The translations under genes and the position numbers were made by a program. From Calamus simplicifolius (Eukaryota > Streptophyta > Magnoliopsida > Arecales > Arecaceae), in NCBI GenBank assembly GCA_900491605.1, contig UESW01003879.1:412400-476399 (forward strand): a stretch of DNA of 64,000 nucleotides, given 5' to 3'. The notes beneath the pieces were generated by a model. It saw nothing but the letters and a program-made list of their open reading frames with translations, was not told the DNA's origin and made no database searches. The number at the start of each line of letters is the position of its first letter. The first letter of the stretch is position 1. Below, piece by piece: positions 34,901-44,773 of the stretch.

Positions 34901-37900
34901 CTACTTAATTACACTTTCATTGCCTTCTTCGCTACCATTTGATGTGCTGGTGGTGGTGGTGGTGGTGGTGGTGGTGCTGCTGCTGCTGCTGTTGTGCAGC
35001 GCTTCATGCGCTGCTCTTTGATGGCTTGAAAGGAGCTCTAGCGGCCAGGAGTCTGATGGTGTGGGATATCTGGCATGAGGCCTCCTCACATGGGAGGGAG
35101 GTTTCGGAGGAGCTGGCGTATTTCCAGCCTCAGAGAAGGGATGGAGCTCTTGGTGAAGGGGGACGACATAAAGGGGTCCAACGGGTGGGTGCTGCATTGG
35201 CAACGCTGCACTTGTGGGCTGTGGTAGAGTGGGAGGAGCCACCTCTGCTCCATTATTCCACACAGTATTGTAGTGCATCCTCTCATGTAGCTCATTTCGC
35301 AGTCTCGCTATCTCAGCTTCAAGGACAGTATTATCATCTTTTAGCTCATTCTTTTCCACAGTGACCTGGTCACAATTTCAGACCAACGTTAGTGTTAAAT
35401 TGGGCTACATGCAAGCAAAAACACTAAGATTGTAATGATTTTCCAAAGTTTATCCAGATGCTGATTACGGCTTTAATTGGAATATCACATTATATACACA
35501 GGTCAACAACTCTTAAATCTAAATCAACCTGCTGGCTACATGATCCAAGATCAAGATTCCATGAGGAAGGATTCGGAAAAGCTTCATTTTCAGACAGCAA
35601 ATTTATTAGAGAAAAAGCAAGCAGGAACTGAAATTTAAAGGAAGCACTCTGATCCATATTGGCTTGGGGCATCAGTATTGTTTTACTCCTAATTTGTTTT
35701 GATATATTTTTTTTTATTGTACAAAAAGGTAGGAAAATGATGACATGTAACATGTGCAATTTTGTGGTTCAATAAAGGTAGGAAGAAGACTACATATAGC
35801 ATGCATGGAAAATTAGGGTAGATTTTCTAACAAGCAAAAATAAAGCTTTAATGAGAAATATGGAGTTCGCAAATAATCAACTAACTAATAAATGGAATGT
35901 CAAAGTCTTCATGTAAAAAGATGAGAAAATGTAGACAAATTGGTTTTGAACTACATTTGTTTCTTCTTATGTTTGTCCTCCAAATATGGAGAAAACGTAA
36001 TTTAAAAATTTATTGAAGCATTTGCTTTATGTTTTCTCTTCTTCTAATTGAAAGTAATATTTTTCTGAAAGATGGGGGGCAGCAACAGATAGAAACCAGA
36101 TTTAACCATCGTTACTTACAAGACTGTGTTTGAGGAACTTACATAGCGAGATTCAGACACCAAAGCAGCATGTTCCTTCCTGAGAGATCCTACCTGTGCA
36201 ATAAGATCCCGTAGCAACCGAGTGGCATCACCTAATATAGAGGCCTTGCCATTATTCTGTCTAGTTGGTTCTGTAAATAAACATAAGTTGGAATAAAATC
36301 ATAAAAGCTCTTCTTTATATTTCAAGAATAACAACATACGCAATGAAATTGCTCATAGAATGTTAAATGTAAAGTCTATAGAAAACAACTATCACAACTT
36401 TAACTTTGCTCATAAGATGTTACACTGCATGGTCCATATCAGAGTAGATTAAACTACAATACCAGAAGATGATGCAGACCATCTTTTCTTTTATGGAAGC
36501 TTCTAGCACTTCCAATGGTCAGAAATTGTTGATGCCGGAAGAACTGTGATAACCCTCCCAATAGTCCCACATCGGGAAATTGGGAGTTGGTTAAGTGGTT
36601 TATAACTTTATATGTGGTAAAGTAAGAAGGACAAGGCACCAATTGGATCCCTTTTTGGGCTGTGGTGGACCAAGTTGGTGTGAACCTTGTCCGTCTTGCT
36701 TTCTTATAACGAAACGGGCCCGTGGGCCCGGGTCGTTACAATATGGTATCAGAGCCACGCACCAGTCGGAAGTGCAGGAGCTAAGTACCACACAGGGCAA
36801 AATGCTAATTGATGGGAGCCACTTCTTGAACCTGTGGGGGCCACAGGGCAAAGTGCTACATTGATGGGAGCCACCTCTTGAACCTGTGGGGGCCACCACT
36901 AGAATCCTGCCTGCCTGATGGTTGTGATCAATTGACCCTGACGACGAGGACGTCGCCTTTGTAAAGGAGGTAGATTGTGATAACCCTCCCAATAGTCCCA
37001 TATCAGGAAATTGGGAGTTGGTTAAGTGATTTATATATGGTAAAGTAAGAAGGACAAGGCACCAATTGGATCCCTTTTTGGGTTGTGGTGGCCCAAGTTG
37101 GTGTGGACCTTATCCGTCTTGCTTTCTTGTAACGAAATGGGCCCGTGGGCCCAGGTTGTTACAAGAACCGTATCAAATGGATGATTCATACCAGCCTATC
37201 TCAATTTGTTTTCTATATGACGAGCCATATTTGTCTAAAATACCCAGGAAAATCAGCAAGGTAGAATTAAAACAAGAAATGAATTTCCACTTTGGACTGC
37301 AATTAGTTTATAAGCAAAAAGAAAGAAGAGCAAAGGAAGTACCATACTAATTCTTCAGCAGAAAAGGTTACATTCTAACTCTTTCTTTCAGCAGAATAAT
37401 CTGAGTAACTTAAACTAGTTTAAAAAGTTGGAGCACACGTGGGCTATAATAACAATGTCATCTGAGATTTTTTCTTAAAAAAAAAAAAGGATAACAGGGG
37501 AAAATTACCAAGAGCATGCCCCAGCTCCAAAAAGAGCTCATTTAAATGATCACGTTTCAGCTTTTCTCTCTTAGCTTTGTGTTCTTTCCTTGGGACTTTT
37601 CCTGAATTTGTTTTATTAGGGACTGACCTGCACCAGGCAAATTTTCAGAAATTCAAGCTAGAAAAGCAGAAGCAGTAACTAGATAATAGAGCAAACGTAG
37701 AACCAACTGCATATTAAGAATTAGGATAGTAACGATAAAGCCAAAAACACCAGGGAATTTGTGACGCTGAGTGGAATCAAAGCATAACACAAGGTTACGG
37801 AGTTAAACTTTATGCAAATGTTTCATTGAAGATTGGCAGCATACCTTAGGAAATCAATACACACTAAAATAACTTATATATGAGTAACAAAGGTCAAAAC

Positions 37901-38489
37901 AAGTACTTCGATTAACAAATCTAGAATTACAGAGCATAAAAGAAGCTACTTCTGTTAGGCTCTCGGTTTGCCCAGCAATGAGCATCCAAGAGACAATATT
38001 TTAAATAATAGTTTTTTCATATCAAGGCCAAAGATCAATGTAATAGTAGAAAGAAAAAAGTTATGAAATATAATAATATACATACTGCAGCATCATTAGC
38101 ATAAACATTTTTACAGCTATTATCTCTGAATAAGCACAACTGGTCTCCAGTCACGACTCCATATTAGGAGATTGATATGCAGCCTGGTAGATCCAACACA
38201 GCTTGTGGTCCAACATATCAAGCAACAGTTCCAGCAAGGAATATTAGCCCTAACTCAAGTGAAAGAAAGATAATCACAAGGATGGTATTTTACATTGTCT
38301 AATGTGAAGTGAACCAGTCGCAGGCCTTCCCTTGGTAGATGTTCCCATCATGGATAACTTTAATAATGCATCCTATAAGGATATATGGACGAATGGGTGC
38401 AATAAATGATTTCCTTTTGCCGCAGTAGAGATTCAGATTTATGAAGGACGACTTTTTGTTAGAGATTTGTGACCTAACATTTTCTTTTC

Positions 38490-38525
<36 letters not shown>

Positions 38526-38967
38526 ATAACCTTGACAATGACGAGACATGCAACATAAAGAACAGGACGAGTTTCACCAGACAAAATCATTTATCTAAGA
38601 TTTAAGACATCGTCATTTTGAGGAAAAAATAATCACAAAATCAATCAACTGAAAGGGAAGGGGTGAAACTAATGAATGCAAAGAGACTATAAATGCAAAG
38701 CTTATGTCTCTCACTGATCCAAGCAAAGCTATAGCCCATTCCAATGGTCTGAGGAAGGTATATAACATGGACAAGATGCAGACATAAGCAATAACATCTA
38801 CATATGTGGAACTACATGGTCATAAAATGAACAGAAGTTTTCTAGTCTCCGCTGCCACAAGTAAATCCATTACAAAGTTGCAAACTCTGAAAAACTAACT
38901 AGCGACAACCAACAATTACAGACCCGCCAACTGGCTCCTCAGATATATCGTTTTCCTCGTCAGTCAT
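34901..38967 (-). CDS. bHLH47-like: bHLH transcription factor, POPEYE/bHLH47 (IRO3) type
   Basis: Coding exons are 38967-38924, 37627-37509, 36270-36143 and 35365-34901 (TAG), joining in phase to 251 residues; the 38923 donor (GTCTGT) is weak. The bHLH region spans the junction of the second and third exons: KAKREKLKRDHLNELF (basic and helix 1), LGHALEPTRQNNGKASIL (loop), DATRLLRDLIAQVGSLRKEH (helix 2). It continues into a leucine-zipper-like coil with VEKNELKDDNTVLEAEIARL. PVGPLYVVPLHQEL and a C-terminal RYPTPSDSWPLELL box also match POPEYE-type proteins, and Arabidopsis POPEYE has similar length. These are nuclear repressors of iron-homeostasis genes that pair with subgroup IVc bHLH proteins. 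A Ser/Thr run near the C terminus comes from trinucleotide repeats. An upstream ATG (38990-38988) in a family-like start context is out of frame by one base. Confidence 0.88.
34943..34996. repeat. Trinucleotide repeats coding Thr and Ser runs
   Basis: On the plus strand (TGG)9 is followed by (TGC)6; on the minus (coding) strand these give a Ser run followed by a Thr run near the C terminus of the bHLH protein. Such coding microsatellites are likely to vary in length between individuals. Confidence 0.85.
36545..37163. mobile_element. Complete TRIM retroelement in a bHLH gene intron
   Basis: Two direct LTRs (36545-36740, 196 bp; 36976-37163, 188 bp) begin TGTGATAACCCTCCC and end GTTACA. AGAAC flanks both sides (36540-36544 and 37164-37168). 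TGGTATCAGAGCC directly after the left LTR (36745) is a primer-binding site for initiator tRNA-Met, and AAAGGAGGTAGAT precedes the right LTR as polypurine tract. The 235-bp interior codes for nothing and has a 51-bp tandem duplication (36791-36841, 36842-36892). It is a miniature LTR element mobilised in trans. It lies in the intron between the exons at 36270 and 37509. Confidence 0.93.
38490..38524. repeat. (GA)n microsatellite in bHLH gene intron
   Basis: An uninterrupted AG dinucleotide run of about 17 units within the intron between the first and second coding exons. Confidence 0.95.
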
Positions 38968-39006
38968 TGAGGAAGGGGCTCTGTAACCATATTAGACGTA
39001 CAGAAC
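38924..39006 (-). other. bHLH gene exon 2 with start codon choice
   Basis: The exon begins after acceptor TTCATGCAG at 39006. It contains two ATGs: 38990-38988 opens MVTEPLPQ and stops at once, while 38967-38965 (MTDEENDISEE) is in frame with the bHLH domain. One base is missing from the C4 run at 38975-38978 for the first ATG to read through; restoring it would make the upstream ATG the start. The upstream 5'UTR exon ends with donor CAG/GTACTT at 39654. Confidence 0.65.
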
Positions 39007-39653
39007 CTGCATGAATCACAACACCGATCAGATGCCAATAAACTCAAGCTTCAAAAAATACCCTCAGAACAAAAACTAAGCCCCATATGTGTAAACTTCA
39101 ACCAGATCTAATCCAATGGAATCACTCAGCTAACAACACTTGAGGACAACAAAATGTAGAAATGAACCCCCTTTTTTTTCACAAAGGTGACATTTTTCTC
39201 ATAATATGTCAAAAAATAATTCGATTTTTTTTTTTTTTTTGGTTATTTCCCAGAACGAGAAGAAGGTCAAAACTTGATCTTGCATGGCAATAATAGAGCA
39301 AGAAAACAAAAGAGCAGATCACATGAGGTTATCTGTTTCGAGTAACGATATTACCATGCATAAATAAAATCAAGAACACGACAATTGTTGAAGCCGAAGA
39401 AAAATTCTTAAATCAAAAAGCAAAGTCTCAACTCTCGACACCTTTAATTCTAATTTAAACGCTCAAGAATCAGATTTTTAAGGGGGGAAAAAAATTAGAT
39501 TTTCTCCAACGCTAGTCACAGAAAAAAAAAAAAAAAACCGCAAATCGTACAACAAATCCTAAACCAGAGATCAGAAAGAAGTTTTTTTTCAAAAAAGAAA
39601 AAAAAAAGAAAAAGAAACTTGGATTGGAGAGGAATAAGATCAGAAGAAAGTAC

Positions 39654-39730
39654 CTGAAGCCTTGAGCCGATCTGGGGATCGCGGGGAAGAAGAAGGCAGA
39701 GAGAGAGAAAGTCGTTCTAAATTCTAATTT
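39654..39730 (-). other. 5'UTR exon of the bHLH gene (approximate)
   Basis: GGCTTCAG followed by GTACTTTC (donor at 39653) would splice to the acceptor at 39007. The right limit (transcription start) is a guess, placed where the sequence becomes purine-rich AGAGAGAGAAAG. No coding potential is needed for this exon. Confidence 0.45.
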
Positions 39731-39916
39731 GATAGATTTCAATGGTTTAACAGTCGGGGCGAGAGATTGGATTAGAGCAGGGGGATTGGTTGGGTTTTCT
39801 GGGCAGAGAATAGAAATTGGAATCGGGAGCGCCGTGGGATCATCGCACGCAACAGCGCGTGGCGAGCACTCTTGGCTTCCTTGGCTGCAGTCTCGACGGC
39901 GTCTGCGGTCTGCCCC

Positions 39917-39922
39917 CACGTG
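39917..39922. promoter_or_regulatory. G-box upstream of the bHLH gene
   Basis: CACGTG lies about 190 bp upstream of the presumed transcription start. Established: POPEYE genes are activated by subgroup IVc bHLH factors that bind G-box/E-box sites. Its use here is inferred. Confidence 0.45.
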
Positions 39923-40098
39923 GATTTCGCTCCACGATTCCCATTTACCGCAGTTTCGACGCCATCCGTTTCCCCTCCCTCCCCGGTGCGTTTACCGTTA
40001 TCTCCCTGGCGATCAACCCACTCTCTCACCTCGGTGCCACCGTGTTCGATATCGTAACCACTCATCTCTCTCGTTCCCAAATCATACCCCGTCGCATC

Positions 40099-40112
40099 CG
40101 TACACGTGTACG
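40099..40112. promoter_or_regulatory. Second G-box in a 14-bp palindrome
   Basis: CGTACACGTGTACG is perfectly palindromic around CACGTG. It lies about 380 bp upstream of the presumed bHLH gene start, in the same GC-rich block as the first G-box. Confidence 0.45.
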
Positions 40113-40199
40113 CCACCAAGCTTGACCTGGTGGGACTCGTGGTGTATGCAATGCCACTCCCAAGTCCCAGCGGGGACAACCTGCAAGCATAATATTTAA

Positions 40200-41394
40200 A
40201 TAAAAAATATTAATATAATGAAGGATAATATAATTATCATTAAAAATAGCACCAGTGATAACATTAAAATTTGAATTTAGCCGTAATTGATGGTAAAAGT
40301 AATATTAAAAATGATATATAAGTAATGGAATTATGAATTAAAATGATAATATATTTGATTATTTTACTTGGAAACTTAATTTTGTATGAGAATACAAAGG
40401 AATGGATTTGTAAAACCAAAGGATACCAGCTTATTCAAACTATAAGTGATTAGTATAATATATATTAATATGTTGATATTATTAAGGTTTCAGTATAAAT
40501 GTTAAAGAATTTTCATACATATACTATTATTAATTTTTATAATTTAAATTTTATAAAATTTAATTTAGAAATTTAACTGAATAAATTTAATCTATTGATA
40601 TAAACCAAAGAAGCAAACTGTTGATTAAAGTTTTGATTCAGATGCTTTAGAATTGAGCATACCTTTATTTGATGATATGCTAAGCAGTTTGTGTGGATTT
40701 AAAGTTAACCCAAGATGAAAAGATTTTATTAAATTTTTTTTATAAATAAGTTAGATTTTCTCTTAGGTTTTTAGATTTATGATTTGTTTTTTATTAAAAT
40801 ACCATCTAAAAAAGAGCAAAAGAAAGATCCTAGTTTTTTTTTTTCTCTAAAATTTCTATACTTTTTTTCATAATAATATAAATAGAAATTATTATTATTT
40901 GATGTTTGATTATATTCTTAAATTCTAACATAAAATATTAATGTGAAATATGTTTCTTTAATTTTAATATAAAATGCTAATGTGAAAGAAGCTTCTTCTA
41001 TTCTATGTGCCTCTACCTAAATAAATAATTTATTATAGTATTATGCTAGAAGGACTATTGTCGCTTTATTGGAATGGAATTATGGAGGAGGATTTGGTGA
41101 CGGCCGAGAGGGGTTGCGCTAAGAATCCGGACGCACGCGCGTGGGCGGCACGCGCTCCGGGTAGGTCGGCCGACCCGAGCACGCGCCGCCCGAACGCGTG
41201 TGCGGCATGCGACGGCCCCTTAACCTTTCCGTTTCCTTGCTTTTTTTTTTTTTTTTAATTCTTTTCTTCTCTCCTGCCTTCGGATCGAGGTAAAATTTAA
41301 GGCCCCTCTCGCTTGTCCCACCAATTGATGGTCCCGAGAGGCCAGTGCTCGCCATTTGGACAACTTGACATTATATATATGAAAAAAAAAATTT
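40200..41394. other. AT-rich intergenic DNA with a GC-rich hairpin
   Basis: AT-rich to about 41090, then an abrupt GC-rich island (41095-41225). No gene seen. Confidence 0.5.
41132..41204. repeat. Imperfect GC-rich palindrome centred on TCGGCCGA
   Basis: CGCACGCGCGTGGGCGGC on the left pairs with GCCGCCCGAACGCGTGTGCG on the right, with the inner GGGTAGG/GACCCGAG arms meeting at TCGGCCGA (41166-41173). It could extrude as a hairpin of about 35 bp with a few mismatches. Origin unknown; perhaps an LTR or transposon fragment. Confidence 0.65.
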
Positions 41395-42207
41395 GAGGAT
41401 CCGTTTGGTTTGCGACGATGACATTTCAATATCAAAATCGAAATAATTTATTTTTTATTTGAAAATATTATTTAAATAGAATTAAATTTTCCTTCTCATT
41501 TGTTTGAATTTGAATAATGCAATGAAAGGATTGAAATGCATTGTAATTCAATTCTAGCTTATTACATCTCAACACATCTTCGAACCATCTCGCACCTTTT
41601 TTTCTCTCTTTTGACACTTTTTTTTTTTAATGTTCTTTGAATATGAATAATTCTTCTATCAGTATTTCCAATCAATTTTTACTAAATTTTAATAAATTAT
41701 GATGAAATTTATTTAATGATTTTATAAAATAATTTTTTTTCATGATAAATTTGATTTTGTAATTATTATTATTTTTTGTTACAAACGGACAATCATACCA
41801 GTCTGATGTGAGTCAAATCCGAAAGATCGGAATACATGATTTGCTGCAAAATTAAAGGGCATGAGTCACCTATATGCCAAACCCAAGGGGTAGGGTGGCG
41901 AGCTGCGACACCAGCGACCCAATCAGCCGCAACATTGGCTTTCCTATACACATGGCGGATCCGAGGCGCCATAGAAGACCAGAGAGAGTCCCAAATAGCA
42001 CGGAGCAGAGGATTGGTAGAGTGAAGATCCCCGTCCCGAAGAATCCAGCGAATAATCATGAAAGAATCTTCCTCAATAATTTATTTGCTAGAGGCCAGAT
42101 GACGAACAGCATAGCTGATACCAGCCCAAGATAAAAATTTGGTTTATCCAGCTTTTAATTTTAATTTCAATTCTGATTTTGATTGTTACGCCAAACCAAA
42201 CGATCTC
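41395..42207. mobile_element. MITE-like element, split by a LINE fragment
   Basis: GAGGATCCGTTTGGTTTGCG at the left and, inward from the right, GAGATCGTTTGGTTTGGCG are imperfect inverted repeats continuing into CAAAATC...GAAAT blocks. Similar GTTTGGTT ends are common in plant MITEs. Without the inserted LINE piece it would be about 440 bp. No clear target duplication was found, so the superfamily is open. Confidence 0.55.
41758..42129 (-). pseudogene. 5'-truncated LINE fragment (RNase H end, LINE-D)
   Basis: The minus strand reads the end of the LINE ORF2 RNase H domain: YRKANVAADWVAG, LILQQIMYSDLSDLTHIRLV and stop. It then has the family 3' end GTATGATTGTCCGTTTGTAAC and a (TAA)n tail. Similar sequences (GATAAATTTGATTTT near 41744 and GATAAAAATTTGGTTT near 42130) flank it as a probable target duplication differing in an A run. 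It is inserted in the MITE at 41395-42207. Confidence 0.8.
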
Positions 42208-43681
42208 TAAAATAAATGGCCTTGACTTGGGCAACAACATTGCTAGGGAACTGTTTTGATACATTCAAGATCTCATTTGAGTTTTTTCATGCATATTCTT
42301 CTTTAAATAGAAATTACATGCAATTTCTTGAGTGTGAGCGGTGTGGTTGGAGTTATCTCTCTTAAAAAAATTGAAGAGAGATAGACTCCAATCATACTTC
42401 CCACAGTTAAGAATTGGATATAACTTCCTTCTTTTTTCGAAATGTTTACTTATCTCTTCTGTTTTATCAAATAACCTCATGTTGGCCTAATTAATCTGAA
42501 ATTATATAGCCCTAAAAACTCGAATAAAAGTAGATGAACTTGAGTTATAAGTACATAATATTTTTCTTTTTCATTCAATATTTTGAGGTATTACAAATAT
42601 TTTGTTACAAGCTAGCTAGAATTTATCTTGAATTGAGTCGTTGGTGCTTCAAGGAAGACTCTACGCTATTAACTTTTTCCTTATATTGCCTCAAGCTATT
42701 TGCTGGTTCAATTAATTATTAACGGATCAAAACTATATCGTTCCAAAAATTTGAGTGGAAGTTAATTAATAACGTAAGTGAAACTGAATTATAAACTATT
42801 TAAACTTTCTTTTTTATTTGATATGAAATTATTTTTAAATATTATAAAAAATATAAAAAAATTATCCATCAAATTAATGCTAGTTCACCGTTGTGATGCG
42901 TACAAATTAGTAATCAGAAATAGATGAGGTCTAATTGAAAAATCACTAATCACAACCATCCCTTTAAATTGAATGGCAACTTTGATGGGTGACTACAAAA
43001 CAAGACTCTAGTCAAAAAAAATTCACAAAATTAGTTTTCAAAAGATCTATAATTATTCATGTTTTTATTTATATTAGAATGTGATGCATGTGAGAGATAT
43101 GTATTACATTGTTGGGATTTGACGATCTGTATTTTTTTTGTTAAAAAAAATATAGTATTAAAATTTAAAATTAATATAAACTCTTATATTTTTAAATAAC
43201 TATTTTAAGTAGTTTAGGGTTACTAAATAAATTTTATTTAAATAAGTGTCCTATCTAAATGGTGGTGGTGCCTATACGTCTCATTCATAAATAAATGTTT
43301 GAGTACATATAAATATTTAATATTGGATGTTTAGAGAGACCACCATATTCATATTTCTCCACTCTTTCACGTTGCATCACATTATCTATTTCTTCTTATT
43401 ATTTTATATTTATTGATATTTTTTAAGCATGCAGATTTATTCAGAAAAGAATAGAGCCTAAGCATGCAAGTTTTCAATGTAATCGCTTGCATTTTGGTTA
43501 CGAGCTAAACTAGGAAAACACTACCTTTAAAAGAGTATTTTTATAGGTTCAATAATTTCTATTCCTCCGATTGCATATTTGCATCCTTCACTACACCTGC
43601 AAAATGGTCTATAGAAGGACAATGTTTCCTTATGGCAACTCAAATGGTAGAGATTCCTACTAACACAAAAAAAGATTGGGG
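42208..43681. other. AT-rich intergenic DNA with two copies of a dispersed repeat
   Basis: Copies of the AGCCCTAAAAACTCGAGT-type repeat lie at 42505-42600 and 42732-42845, in the same orientation as those at 25231 and 51053. No gene was seen. Confidence 0.5.
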
Positions 43682-43735
43682 TTGACTCAACATAGATTGG
43701 TGTGATCGTCCGTTTGTATAATAAAAAAAAAGCTT
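43682..43735 (+). pseudogene. Tiny LINE 3' end (LINE-E)
   Basis: TTGACTCAACATAGATTGG, GTGTGATCGTCCGTTTGTA and an A-rich tail match the last ~45 bp of the LINE family. It is a severely 5'-truncated insertion. Confidence 0.7.
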
Positions 43736-43909
43736 GAATGGATTGAAGGAGTGGCATTCCAATATTAGTGCATAACTATTAATCGAGTGGCATATATTCT
43801 TCGAGTTTCATATTTAGATTGAAATCCAATTAATGGACAAAAAAATATTAAGATGGAAATCCAATTAATGGACAAGAAAGTATTAAGGGGAGAGCAAGAA
43901 AGTAGAAGA

Positions 43910-44480
43910 TGTTAGAGTTAATTTACTTAAACATAATTACCTCCAGCCATTATTATTTAATGGTGGTAAGGAATCCGATCTTCCTGTGGACTGCACGGGA
44001 GATCTTCCTTTCTTAACGATCTCGATTGATCTTCCCTCTTGATCTTCCCTCTTCCTCTCGATGGATCGGTCTTCTAATCAACGAGCTCTCGCATTCAGAT
44101 GGTGTATGCCTTCATGATTGCTCTTGATCAGGGACTCAATTCCAATGCCTCCACTTTTAGGTTTCTCTCTATAGAACCTTAAGATCTCTCTCGAGAACCT
44201 TGTTCTGAAACTTTAGGATCTCTCTCGAGAGAACCGTATTCAGAAACTTTAGGATCTCTCTTGAGAGAATCGTGTTCTGAAACCTTAGAGAACTCTGTAC
44301 TGAAACCTTAGGATGGGTTCCTATTTTATACCCTTTTCCTTCAACGCTTGCCCATCAAGCGAGCGCTTAGGAATTAAGGGAGGAAGCGAGCGCTTAGGAA
44401 TTAAGGGAGGGGGGCTGTTATCACTTTAATGGGGGATACGTTGAGTTAATAAATTAGGACCATTAAGATAGGTTACTACA
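43910..44480 (-). repeat. Copia 3' LTR
   Basis: Carries an extra copy of GATCTTCCCTCTT compared with the other LTR. It contains repeated TTTAGGATCTCTCTCGAGAG units and two AAGCGAGCGCTTAGGAATTA units. Confidence 0.93.
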
Positions 44481-44773
44481 TTCTCCCACTTGGTCCGTAT
44501 ATTTTATCAACACTGAACAAGAAACTAAATACATGAATCATAGCGATAGGTCCTCTATAATTGAGTATTATCTTCTATGTATTACAATGCATTCAATTTC
44601 TTTATCACCATTCCAAATGTGACAACATAACATAATGAATAAACCATATGTTTATTCAGAGTCCAAAAGAAAAGTTTGTCATTTCTCAAAAGTCATATAA
44701 CGTGTACACCTGAATGAGAAATAAACAAACGTTTGAAATAAGAGTTTCTTTGTACAAATTGTTATCAATACAA

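Larger units (their letters stand above)
39731..40199. other. GC-rich promoter-proximal block, unassigned frames
   Basis: The block is much richer in GC than its surroundings. Open frames exist on both strands. One minus-strand frame (40179 to 39772) has a stretch AKSTWGQTADAVETAAKEAK resembling 11-residue LEA-type repeats, but the rest does not support it. No start, splice or family evidence makes any of them a gene; it is most simply the promoter region of the bHLH gene or a small captured gene fragment. Confidence 0.4.

Noticed and set aside
39729..40199. A 156-residue plus-strand frame and a 135-residue minus-strand frame with LEA-like residues
   Set aside because: Several frames are open because the block is GC-rich; no consistent domain. 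Kept only as a GC-rich promoter-proximal region.
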